Shown piece after piece: positions 36,191 to 48,034 of a DNA stretch of 64,000 nt (its first letter is position 1; each line of letters starts with the position of its first letter). A program made the position numbers and the translations under genes. This DNA comes from Tubiluchus corallicola. Its lineage: Eukaryota > Priapulida > Priapulimorpha > Priapulimorphida > Tubiluchidae. Where the stretch lies: assembly GCA_030141605.1 (NCBI GenBank), contig JAQGDQ010000466.1:62001-126000 (forward strand). Reading direction: 5' to 3'. The notes under the pieces are model-generated. The model was not told the DNA's origin. It ran no database searches and was given only the letters and a program-made list of their open reading frames with translations.

Positions 36191-36660
36191 TGTGCAAATT
36201 TGCAGGGTTTGGCTAGTCTATCAATTAATTTCGCTTATATATATATATAAGATTCGAGTCTACAGCTTCAATGGCGGCACTATTTGTGGCGATCTATTTA
36301 TCAAATGAAAGGCCTCGATCTAGTGTCAGTCGTGCCATTGGGGCATATTTTTCGAATTGGGCCACCGGTAGGAATGGTGGGCGAAAAACCTCTAAAAAAG
36401 GTCATTTTTCGTCCGTATTTGCAAACCCTATACCTCTTATTTTTGAGGAACAGGAACGGGTCGCGGACGGTGCCAGCCATGGATAGATAACCCGTTCAGC
36501 GTTGGGTGTAGTAGGTGTATTTAGAATTCGCGAGAGGGCCAAGCCGTCCAGCGATGAACGTTTTCCTGCACACAGCTCGCGATTTTTTCGAAATTTGAAA
36601 ATTGAACTCTCGAAAGGAGATATATAGCTGTTCAGAAAGAAGAAGAACAGGACTACCCCA
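36190..36660 (+). repeat. r5 module, copy 4 (longest)
   Basis: Contains, in order, TATGTGCAAATTTGCAGGGT, GGCTAGTCTATCAATTAATT, a TA run, AAGATTCGAGTCTACAGC, GGCACTATTTGTGGCGAT, GGAACGGGTCGCGGACGG, AACCCGTTCAG and AAAGGAGATATATAGCTG. The other copies at 6.77, 17.80 and 25.93 kb each keep a part of this order. It contains unusually many CpGs for this window. Confidence 0.68.
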
Positions 36661-37900
36661 TTGTTGTGCTATAATTTAGGACACGTCCACAACGAGGATT
36701 ACCGACGAGTTAATTAGTTGTTCTAGTTTTGACAACTTTCGCTTAGAAAACTGCTGACGCAAAGGCATTGTTCTAACTTCATCAATTATACTCTGCTTAT
36801 AACCTTACAATTTTAATTCAGTAAAAGCTGCTATTGGCTTTGCGTTATAAACGAGGACTATGTAGGACGTTCACGCAATATTGATTATAAGTGTATTTAT
36901 ATGCAAAATTTTTGGCGGGGCCTTTGTTAGTTTCTTATAAAACTAATTAGCGATTCACTATTCATTGGGAAGTGGAAACCGACTTATTCTTTCTGCCGAA
37001 ATTATGGTTTATCAAAAAAATTCGTTTGAGGATAAGCAACGCATTTTTCAAAGTTTCAAAGTTTATGTGGTAAGTAAGCTACTCCATGTGCTCTGATTGC
37101 TCGCATATTATAAGGCGCAAGTTTCGTTTTGCTGAATAAATATGTTGTGGCTGTTTATAAGTATTTAGGCAAGATTGGCGCTCTTCTCTGCTTCTCTCAA
37201 TGCATTTTTTTATTTTTATGACGTGACGACAAGCAATGATAATTGTTTATAACTTTACAATTTTTCATAAATTTCGTGTCTGTTGTACAAACTGTTTCTA
37301 ATTTTTGTGTCAATATTCAATAAATTTATAACGCATTAGCTGTTTATGATTGATTATTTTATTTATTATTCTCAATATTAACGTTGTCGAAATGTTTACC
37401 GAAATGCATAAATCATTTTCATTTTTATTAAACTGATCATAAATACAACGTGATCAAAAGCATTGCTCTGATTAAACTTGAAATAATGATAAATAATTGG
37501 TATTGTTTTGCTGCTGGCTATGAAAATGTCCTAATCGATTTAGTTTGTCATTGAAACCACAAATTATATATCCACTGAAATTAGAACTTACAAAGTTATT
37601 ATTATTACGATTCATGATTATAATCGATGCTGTTCAATCACCGACTTTGCCAGTCACACCACTACCAGTGTGTCATGTCACCAGTGTATATGGAAATAAT
37701 GCATCAAGTATTTAATACCCAATAGCACAGGTTGAAATCGTCGTATTTGTGAAAAGTAGCTGTAGTTTCCAATAGTTCACCTCAAAAACATGACCCTGCT
37801 CAAAATCATTGGTGATTGTATTCTAGCTCTTTTAACTCAGTATTTTCTCACCCTTTCAATGGCACTCAAGGGTAGTAGTTCAATTTTGAAAAGATTTAAT
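36660..37900. other. AT-rich non-coding stretch
   Basis: No gene, no tandem repeat and no shared module seen. Confidence 0.4.
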
Positions 37901-37904
37901 TTTG

Positions 37905-38240
37905 ATGTATGTATTCTTGTTTTGCCTAGCATCTCTTCTTAACTATTTCCATGGGTGTTCCAGGTTGGCACCTTAAACAAAGCATAAAAGTTTCTGCAGC
38001 CTATTGACATTCTTGTCTATATTTGCTTAGCATCTCTTCCTAATTCTTTCGATGGGAGTTCAAGGATGACAGCTTAACTTAGCGAAAAGCTCTGCAGTCT
38101 ATTGACACTCTTGCCTGTGTTTGCTAAGCATCTCTTAACTCTTTCCCTGGGAGATCCGGGGTGGAACCTCAACAAAACAAAAAAGCTTCTCCAGTCTATT
38201 GATAATATTGTCTGTCTTTTAACTCATTCTTTCCAGTATT
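37905..38240 (+). repeat. r7-type tandem repeat, about 100-bp period, array I
   Basis: Three to four units of TATTGACATTCTTGTCTATA, TTTGCTAAGCATCTCTTC, TTAACTCTTTCCCTGGGAG and GGTGG(CA)CTTAA. They share the TTAACTCTTTCCC and TTGTCT..ATTTGCT blocks with the 27-kb array. Confidence 0.8.
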
Positions 38241-38700
38241 AAAACAGCGTGCGACGAGTTTTCTTGAGAATTTTGAAATCTGGGAAACACAAAGAAATGA
38301 AACTATTCATCCATGTTTTAACACAAATATAGACGTATTGAATTTGAAAGGGTCTTCGTTAGGTGTGATCTTGAAAAATATTTATACAGACGTCTTGATA
38401 ACGAATCAGTCTTTGCAGGTATTTGCAAAATTTCTTTCACGTGATGTTTTATCCTCCTAAGATGTGTGAGTTTAGTTTATTTGCTCAAATTTTTGCAGAG
38501 ATTCCTGAATATTATTGTTTTGTGAGTAATAAAATATTATTAAGGCACTGTTCAAAGGCTTCCCAATTATTTTCAAAGGCATAATTTGTAAATAATAATA
38601 ACATTTTATTAAGATAATGAAACAATACACTGCATAAGCAATGATTAAATCAGTTACTCGGGCAGCACTAAAAATTTTTTGACTGCATCCGCGTATTAAC
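38240..38700. other. spacer between the two r7 arrays
   Basis: AT-rich and unassigned. It splits the array into two parts. Confidence 0.35.
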
Positions 38701-38970
38701 TAAAAAAAAACTTCTGCATTCTATTGACATTCTTGTCTTTATTTGCTAAGCGTCTCTTCTTAACTCTTTCCCTGTGAGTTCCAGGGAGGCGGTTTTACTG
38801 AACAAAAAACTTCTGCATTCTATTGACATACCTGACTCTACTTGCTAAGCGTCTTTTCTTAACTCTTTCACTTGGAGTTCCAGGGTGGCAGCTTAATCAA
38901 ACAAAAAATCTTCTGCAGACTATTGATATTCCTGTCTATATTTGCTAAGCGTCTTAGCTCAGGCGGATCT
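38700..38970 (+). repeat. r7-type tandem repeat, array II, three units
   Basis: Units at about 38721, 38820 and 38920 with the same 98-100-bp period as array I; GAGTTCCAGGG.GGC is kept in the first two. Confidence 0.8.
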
Positions 38971-41330
38971 TAAAATGTGGGAAAATATTTTTCTTTGCTT
39001 CTAAATGCGCATGAAACTTATCCACCCATTTAAAGTAAACAATGAAACTTGAAATAACTTCATGAATGTGTTAAAAGAGCAGATGCTGTCAAGCGCGAGT
39101 CTGTATTTACACAAATGTGTAGAAAATTTCTTGTGGCCCAAAATGTTTATTTACTCTAAAATCCAGGGCGTAAGCAGATTTTTAGAGTTTTCTTATCACA
39201 GCATCACAGCTTATCGCAGTATGTAGTTAAACTTAAACTGTGTTCCGCTAGTTTGTAATTTTACCTAATAATTTTGCAGTTTTAGCAGGCGACTCTAGCG
39301 CTTCGAACTAACAACCTACTGGTGTTATGTTGATTGTTAAATATTTTGTGGTACAATTTTTAGTGTCAACTTTAAAATATATTTCATTTGCAAAGAACAT
39401 TATTGACAAAAATGTCACCCCTTTTTACGAAAATACAATAACATGTGCACGCCCCCACTAAGAAGACCTTGAACGGAGGTAGTTCACCTAATAGCAAGAA
39501 CGAAATTTGAAATTCAGCGAAGAAATTAAAAGCAGGACTATTTGTGATAAAGAGTCCACAAAAATAATAATATTGATATTGAGTTTTAATAATAACATGA
39601 GTTGAGCCAGAGGGTTTATTATCGTAAGGATAAATTTTGTCTTTTCAAAGCAATCATTTTAGATAATCACTCTTTCATATCGAGGAATGTTTGCTCAAGC
39701 TTTTGAGCACTTTTCTGCACCTTATCCAAACAGCAATTCTTATTAGGCAGCCTCTCCTTTATTATAACAGTTAAAGAAACTGGTTTTCACCTGTGTGTTT
39801 GCAAAGCAAATAGTTTGAAAAGCTTTGTATTTCGAAAATTCCAACTCAACTATTTGTGTTCATAATCTTCTCAGTCTTATAAAAACATCACATTGGGCGT
39901 CTCCCAGGGCGTTATATTATTACAAGCAACACTCACAAATAATAAGTTAATATCTGCCAGGTGGCAGCACAAACCAGGTTTTAAATTGAAAAATGGCTTT
40001 TGCTCTCAGTAGACATTTAATAATTAGCAATTCTTATTCAAATTTATAATTCATATTATCTCATTGGAATTCTGTAAAATTTTCTAACCCGATGGCACAA
40101 AACACAAAACACAAACCCCTAACACTAATCTTTTTTATAGTTATTTGTAATCACACATACATAATACAAACAAAAAATATAAACCCTACTGAAAGCCCTA
40201 CTGCGCAGCAGTTCGTGTAGCCCTAGCGGCACAGCATAATCGTCTGTTGTTGTCAAGTACGCTATAGCAGAAGCTGTTCTGACGAAATACACAAGTACAG
40301 TTCTGAGACTTGCGTGGAAAAGTCATTTGCTGTAAAAAAACAAGAACGAACTAGAAAATTCTACAATGCGCAAAAACTTGAGAGGTTTTTATTGAAATAA
40401 GTTTAGCGCACAATATTTTCCGCAAACTTCTAGAGCGCAGAACTTAAGCAGGCGGAGCAAAACTCCTGCTGATCATAGCCGTCAAGGTCATGGCTCTGGC
40501 TGTGATAGACAAGTGCCAGTTTCTGGGCGTGAGCACTTGCTGTCAGACTTTCTGGGCGTGTCATTTTTCGCTATATTCCCACCTGACAACCCAAGCAAAT
40601 CACTTGTGTTGTGATTTCCGTGTGGCGAGTGTGAAAACCTGCAAATAGAGGTAAATTTAGAAATCAGTATTTACACGTCATTAAAAATGAAAGATTTATC
40701 ATCTTCATGTGGAAATGAAATGTGTCCATTTAGCGTTTTACAGAAAGCTTGTTTTTTATAATTTTTAGTGAAATACAAGTTTCAGTGACGTTTGGTGTAA
40801 ATTTCTCTTTAATTTAAAACCACAATATAGTGTGTTTTTGTGTGACAAAATACGTATTGCAAATTTTAATATTTTTTGTTGTTTCCATAATAGTGGCGGA
40901 GTTGCATTTTAGTGAAATAATGTGAATTTGTGAGTCGCGTTCAAGAATCAAGATACCAAGAGTACGGTTGCTTGTTTACTTTATTCACTACATAATAATA
41001 AAATAATTCAATAACCTTATTTTTCTGTAATCATAATTTCTTGCTTTTTTTCAATAAATTTACTCCTTGTGTTCGGTTTCGTTGTGAAACTGCATAATAT
41101 TAATTGTTTGCATGTTATTATTCTTATTAACACTTGATGAAGTATTTTCTGATTTGCTAAAAGCTTTGAGTTTCTTAAAGTTTAAAGTAAATGCCTTTAT
41201 AGTTGGGTTAATATAATTTAAAAATTGTTTAACGAAAATGACTAAAATGATGATAATGTGATAAAAATGAAAATAAAATGACTATAATGATAACAAAATA
41301 TCAAAAAAGAAAATACTTCAAGTAACACAT
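38970..41330. other. non-coding stretch with an r6 fragment at 39.66-39.96 kb
   Basis: 39.59-39.96 kb is an r6 relative (see 32.75 kb). 40.38-40.46 kb weakly matches r8 in inverted orientation. The rest holds no gene that I can see. 40.7-41.3 kb is very AT-rich. Confidence 0.45.
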
Positions 41331-41339
41331 TTTTGGAGT

Positions 41340-42600
41340 TTTCTTGTAGTATTTGGTTCAGAGAAAAACATATGCAAATTAGGCAGACACTTGAGCACTG
41401 CAAAGAGCCTAATTATGTCATTAAAAAGATGGACAAAAATAAATGGATGTTTAGGCTACCAGAATGCTAAAAAGCTCATAGTAATTCAAAAGCTTGAAAC
41501 TTTGCAAAGCGATAGAGCTAGTTAAGATGATAAAATTTGGTTATGGATCAATCGAAATTCGTCGAATTTGACAGCAATTTTTGACAATCGCTAACATTGA
41601 AACTATTACTCTAGAACTACACTGAGCAGCTTGCGCTAAATAAAATTCACTCTTGGTACTTAGATGCTTGTGTAAACGAAAATAAACCTTTTCCTGCAGT
41701 CTGGCCAATGAAACTGTTACAACATTGCAGCACGAATCCCAAAAACTTCGCTGGTCTTACAAAGACGATCTTGAGACTCTAGTTGAAGAATACCCCAAAG
41801 CAATAAATAAGCTCAAATTATTAATAACATGGTTCTAAAACTCACACCATGAAGATTTGAATTGATGTTATTGACTCTTGCTTCTGATTGTATGCTAACC
41901 AAATGAATCTTTGCTTTTTTTGCAAAATTTACAAGCAAAACTGTTGAAAAATATTTAAACTAGAACTCAGTTTATCACATAGTACGGATTCATCCATGTT
42001 GCAACAAAGAAGAGTCGTTTATATCAACAACAATAGTTATTATTTCAGAGGTATTTTGCATGGTATAAGAATTAGTTTTTTCAGTAGATGGGATTTATTT
42101 GGTGTTTTGAGATTTCATGAGCAAGGCTTCTGAAAGCTGTCTTGGCCAAACAAAGTTTTGGTACTGCAGCCATAGTAACAGCTACTCTGACCAGGCTCAA
42201 CGATATTTGACTTTTGGCATAAGTGAGCATTTGCATACCAACAAGCAATCATACTTGCCATAAACCACTCTGTGCAATGAAAATTGCAAGAAAACGTTTT
42301 TCAGTGTTGTCACCTAGAAAATTGTCCAGAAAATAACATGTCCAAATTATGCTGAAATTTGAGTACTGCAAGTTGCGCAATTATGATGTCAAAGAAGATG
42401 GCCGTCTGTTGACCAATATGAAGGGGTATTTAGTCACCAGAAAAGCTGTCTTTGATTTAAATGCATGATACTTTTGGTTGCACAGTGCTAAAATTCATTA
42501 AGGTGATCAATTTTAATATGGAGCCATCCGAAATTCGACCAATATGACTGCAATTTTCGAAATGGCTTACAAAACGGCTGTTGCTAGCTTATAAGGGATA
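41340..42600 (+). repeat. r10: two diverged copies of a roughly 300-bp segment
   Basis: 41.34-41.64 and 42.29-42.60 kb share the order ACTTGAGCACTGCAA/ATTTGAGTACTGCAA, AATTATG..GTCA, AAAGATGG, AC.AGAA, AATTTGGTTATGGA/TTAATATGGAGC and AATTCG.C.AAT.TGAC.GCAATTTT. It lies just left of the GH1 array. No coding. Confidence 0.55.
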
Positions 42601-42660
42601 CATCTTAGCTATCAAAGCATTCAGGATAAAGTTTTTGGTGTCTAAATATAGATATTCAAA

Positions 42661-43425
42661 AATTTGTTGAAAGCTCATGCAGAGGCTTGCCATCTGTACA
42701 TTGACAAATATAAAGATGAACAGAAAGGTATCAATAATTAATTTAGCTGTTTTCATAAATGCAGCTTAAAATTCATAGATACTTTGTATATATTGTATAC
42801 TTACATTTTAAATGTGATATAAAAAGCCTGGGAACTGTAGTATACGGTGCTACTAAAGTAACTGTTGCTCATAAGTTCATTTCTTCTTCTACGCTCATAG
42901 CATTGCAATGCATTGTTAATTTGTAATGATTATTACATAACTTGAATTTTTGTAATGTGTCAAATGGATAAATAAACAAATCTAAAATCTAAAACAAATT
43001 TAACTCAGTTGGACTTAAAGATGTTTTCTGTAGAAATTACTGAAAATTATTGTACTGTTGTTCTAGGATTTTAAAATTGTAAACACAGTATTTCTAAACA
43101 AGTCAATAGGCTGTCATTCGGAATCCAGTGGAATTTAATGGCAAGTCTATTTTTCAGGTGGATTGCAGTCGCAAGACTGGAACCGACTTAATTATCGAGA
43201 ATAACCCTCTAAGACGAGATACTGAACCAGCAGACTTGTGTTAATCATGCAAACAAGCAAAATCAACATTACTACTGATAATTAAATGAGTTATATTAAG
43301 AATTTTTTTATAATAGGTATAATTGGCATTACGCTAAATTCAGCTTGGGCTGAACCACGTGACCCTGACAAAGCAGAAGACAGAGAAGCTAGACAGACAC
43401 ACAAGAGTTTACGCTGGGATGGCAA
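42661..43425 (+). pseudogene. GH1 unit 0 (partial): end of exon B, exon C
   Basis: The left edge of the array cuts exon B; only its last 67 bases (42661-42727, [22 protein letters not shown]) remain before the GGTATC donor. Exon C (43317 to about 43425) reads GIIGITLNSAWAEPRDPDKA, the GH1 segment after strand 5, but a one-base deletion near 43393 shifts the frame before the LGW ending. The unit also carries two downstream segments, X (43346-43803, including the end of exon C) and Y (43804-44260), which are differentially lost in later units. Confidence 0.85.
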
Positions 43426-44470
43426 GTGTTATAGATACATGTAGATAGATTAATAGAAAAAGCAATTTATAGTCGGATTTCTTAGAAGCGTTAATGCAAG
43501 CTGGATCAGCTTTTCTTACTGGCTAAACTTTGAGACCTAAAAAGTTTGAGTTAGGATAACAAATGGATATCCTTCAGATCGTAAGAGAGTTTATGCTTCG
43601 ATAGTAAATGCTGTTTTTATCGTGAAAGTGTTTATGCCATGATGGGGAATAGTATTTCCATGTGGAAAGAGCTTCTGCTGGCATAGTCGAGTCATGTTGC
43701 AACAAGAGAAATGAAATCGAAAGCTGTTCCATAATTGCACATAATTCGCAAAGTCTGAGTGGATACAAATCCACACCCATATGTATTTCCAGTGACTGTC
43801 GAGATAGTAGAAAAATTAAAATGAAAAAACGAATTTAAACTAAACATCAGTTGCATGTTGCTTGAAACGAGGCATCTCTTAAACAACAAAAGGTAGAACT
43901 TGCCTATCTTTTGTCCAACGTACTGAACATCTTGCAGTAGTGCTGTATTACATTTTTCACTCTCGCAAACATGTGCAACAAGTTTGCAGAATACAACTGC
44001 TGTTGAAAATTTGGATAGTTTGTGATGCTATAAATAGTTGGGTGCGCCGGCCGTTGATTAAGTTTTTATCTGTCACCTAATTATTAGAAACGGTTTTGCA
44101 GTATTAATTGTGTAAAAATGTACAGATTTTGGACTTGAAAATGGGGTAGCGCATGAAAAACCAGCCTGTTTACGTTTGCGCGTGCCCTCACAAAGATATT
44201 ATTACTATGTGTGTATTACTACACTAGATCAATCTACATTACTAAGCTAAAAATCTAAATAATTTTGCATAATTCTGGGATTCTCTCCTCTGTGATTCTA
44301 AACCAGCAACTTTGGCTTCCAGGCAGGCCTGTAACTAAAGTTAGTTTACTGACGTTTTGTCACCCACCTTCACACTTGCAGGGAAAAATGACTGTTTTTC
44401 TCTTAGAATTCCTTTACAGTGAAAAATGCTCTACTTAATTGTTTTATACATCTTATTATCTGTTTCTTAG

Positions 44471-44929
44471 ATGTTGGTATTCAGCCAATGGTGACACTTC
44501 ATCACTGGGATATTCCACAAGTTTTGCAGGAAAAGTATGAAGTTTGGCTGTTTGATGAAATGATTAAGGATTTTAAAAACTTTGCAGATGTTTGTTTTGA
44601 AAACTTTACAGATCGCGTAAGTCTTGAAGCAAAATTTAGCTTTCACAGTTTTTAATTTGTCGTAGTCTAATAAACGTTACATTAAATTTCTGAGTAAGCT
44701 TTTTCATTTATCTTTCCTTTTGAGATTTCTCAAATTATAATTACTTTTAAAATGAAACAGAAACTCTTATTTTTAATCACTATTTCAATGTGTAAGTGGT
44801 GAATGTTTTGCAGAATGTTATAGTTTTAGATAGGCTTTATTATATTACGCTTTTTTGGTATCTTACCTAAATGTTTTAATGTACACATTTGAAAATATTG
44901 TTTTGAAAGAGCGATTTATAATTAGATGC

Positions 44930-44965
<36 letters not shown>

Positions 44966-45992
44966 TTCAATATTGTCACCAATGGAGTTGCCTTTGGCCA
45001 ATAATGTCAGAAAGAGCAAACATGTTATTCTTTGTAAAAGATCGAATTTAAATAAATTTGATCTTATATTATCTTTTTATCTTATTGCCAACATTAATTT
45101 GTATAGGTAAAATTCTGGATAACATTGAATGAACCGTGAATCATAGCGTTGCTTCATTATGGCAATAACTGGGTTGATACTCAAGAGTATGAATGTTCAG
45201 CTGTTGATACTTACATTGCAGGACACAATTTGTTGAAAGCTCATGCAGAGGCTTGCCATCTGTACATTGACAAATATAAAGATGAACAGAAAGGTATCAA
45301 TAATTAATTTAGCTGTTTTCATAAATGCAGCTTAAAATTCATAGATACTTTGTATATATTGTATACTTACATTTTAAATGTGATATAAAAAGCCTGGGAA
45401 CTGTAGTATATGGTGCTACTAAAGTAACTGTTGCTCATAAGTTAATTTCTTCTTCTACGCTCATAGCATTGCAATGCATTGTTAATTTGTAATGATTATT
45501 ACATAACTTGAATTTTTGTAATGTGTCAAATGGATCAATAAACAAATCTAAAATCTAAAACAATTTTAATTCAGTTGGACTTAAAGATGTTTTCTGTAGA
45601 AATTACTGAAAATTATTGTACTGTTGTTCTAGGATTTTAAAATTGTAAACACAGTATTTCTAAACAAGTCAATAGGCTGTCATTCGGAATCCAGTGGAAT
45701 TTAATGGCAAGTCTATTTTGCAGGTGGATTGCAGTGGCAAGACTGGAACCGACTTGATTATCAAGAATAACCTTCTAAGATGAGATACTGAACCAGCAGA
45801 CTTGTGTTAATCATGCAAACAGGCAAAATCAACATTACTACTGATAATTTAATGAATCATGTTCAGAAAATTTTTATAATAGGTACAATTGGCATTACGC
45901 TGAATTCAGCTTGGACTGAACCACGTGACCCTGACCCAGCAGAAGACAGAGAAGCTACTTTCAGCGCACAAGAGTTTACGCTGGGATGGCAA
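44471..45992 (+). pseudogene. GH1 unit 1: exons A, B (stop), C
   Basis: This is the only unit with all three exons at full length. Exon A (44471-44616) follows a TTTCTTAG acceptor and reads VGIQPMVTLHHWDIPQVLQ to NFTDR, ending at GTAAGT. Exon B (45107-45293) reads VKFWITLNEP, then a TGA (45137-45139) where GH1 enzymes have Trp, then on to [14 protein letters not shown]. Exon C (45883 to about 45992) reads IGITLNSAWTEPRDPD...QEFTLGW. These are the segments of a family-1 beta-glucosidase or lactase-phlorizin hydrolase: HHWD lines the sugar site, and the Glu of NEP is the acid/base. Phases fit (0 between A and B, 1 between B and C). The stop in B makes this unit non-coding for a full protein. 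Confidence 0.88.
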
Positions 45993-46589
45993 GTGTTATA
46001 GATACATGTAGATAGATTAATAAAAAAAGCAATTTAAAGTCGGATTTCTTAGAAGCGTTAATGCAAGCTGGATCAGCTTTTCTTACTGGCTAAACTTTGA
46101 GACCTAAAAAGTTTGAGTTAGGATAACAAATGGATATCCTTCAGATCGTAAGAGAGTTTATGCTTCGATAGTAAATGCTGTTTTTATCGTGAAAGTGTTT
46201 ATGCCATGATGGGGAATAGTATTTCCATGTGGAAAGAGCTTCTGCTGGCATAGTCGAGTCATGTTGCAACAAGAGAAATGAAATCGAAAGCTGTTCCATA
46301 ATTGCACATAATTCGCAAAGTCTGAGTGGATACAAATCCACACCCATATGTATTTCCAGTGACTGTCGAGATTTTTGCATAATTCTGGGAAATCTTGAAC
46401 ACCTCTCTCTGTGATTCTAAACCAGCAACTTTGGCTTCCAGGCAGGCCTGTAACTAAAGTTAGTTTACTGACGTTTTGTCACCCACCTTCACACTTGCAG
46501 GGAAAAATGACTGTTTTTCTCTTAGAATTCCTTTACAGTGAAAAATGCTCTACTTAATTGTTTTATACATCTTATTATCTGTTTCTTAG

Positions 46590-47047
46590 ATGTTGGTATT
46601 CAGCCAATGGTGACACTTCATCACTGGGATATTCCACAAGTTTTGCAGGAAAAGTATGAAGTTTGGCTGTATGATGAAATGATTAAGGATTTTAAAAACT
46701 TTGCAGATGTTTGTTTCGAAAACTTTACAGATCGCGTAAGTCTTGAAGCAAAATTTGGCTTTCACAGTTTTTAATTTGTCGTAGTCTAATAAACGTTACA
46801 TTAAATTTCTGAGTAAGCTTTTTCATTTATTTTCCTTTTGTGATTCCTCAAATTATAATTACTTTTAAAATGAAACAGAAACTCTTATTTTTAATCACTA
46901 TTTCAATGTGTAAGTTGTGAATGTTTTGCAGAATGTTATAGTTTTAGATAGGCTTTATTATATTACACTTTTTTGGTATCTTACCTAAATGTTTTAATGT
47001 ACACATTTGAAAATATTGTTTTGAAAGAGCGATTTATAATTAGATGC

Positions 47048-47086
<39 letters not shown>

Positions 47087-48034
47087 TTCAATATTGTCAC
47101 CAATGGAGTTGCCTTTGGCCAATAATGTCAGAAAGAGCAAACATGTTATTCTTTGTAAAAGATCGAATTTAAATAAATTTTATCTTATATTATCTTTTTA
47201 TCTTATTGCCAACATTAATTTGTATAGGTAAAATTCTGGATAACATTGAATGAACCGTGAATCATAGCGTTGCTTCATTATGGCAATAACTGGGTTGATA
47301 CTCAAGAGTAAGAATGTTCAGCTGTTGACACTTACATTGCAGGACACAATTTGTTGAAAGTTCATGCAGAGGCTTGCCATCTGTACATTGACAAATATAA
47401 AGATGAACAGAAAGGTATCAATAATATTAATTTAGCTGTTTTCATAAATGCAGCTTAAAATTCATAGATACTTTGTATATATTGTATACTTACATTTTAA
47501 ATGTGATCTAAAAAGCCTGGGAACTGTAGTATATGGTGCTACTAAAGTAACTGTTGCTCATAAGTTAATTTCTTCTTCTACGCTCATAGCATTGCAATGC
47601 ATTGTTAATTTGTAATGATTATTACATAACTTGAATTTTTGTAATGTGTGAAATGGATCAATAAACAAATCTAAAATCTAAAACAATTTTAATTCAGTTG
47701 GACTTAAAGATGTTTTCTGTAGAAATTACTGAAAATTATTGTACTGTTGTTCTAGGGTTTTAAAATTGTAAACACAGTATTTCTAAACAAGTCAATAGGC
47801 TGTCATTCGGAATCCAGTGGAATTTAATGGCAAGTCTATTTTGCAGGTGGATTGCAGTGGCAAGACTGGAACCGACTTGATTATCAAGAATAACCTTCTA
47901 AGATGAGATACTGAACCAGCAGACTTGTGTTAATCATGCAAACAGGCAAAATCAACATTACTACTGATAATTTAATGAATCATGTTCAGAAAATTTTTAT
48001 AATAGGTATCATTGGCATTATGCTGAATTCAGCT
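46590..48034 (+). pseudogene. GH1 unit 2: exon A intact, B with two stops, C truncated
   Basis: Exon A is 46590-46735 with good splice sites. Exon B (47228-47414) has the TGA after NEP (47258-47260) and a second stop, TAA, at 47309-47311. Exon C starts at 48006 and breaks off after TTCAGCT at 48034, where segment Y is joined directly because X is missing. Within the remnant, the Thr of ITLN is Met. Confidence 0.87.

Noticed and set aside
43574-43889. Minus-strand frames of 60-68 codons repeated at 46141-46380
   Set aside because: They repeat only because segment X is duplicated; they do not resemble GH1 or any other family that I recognise.
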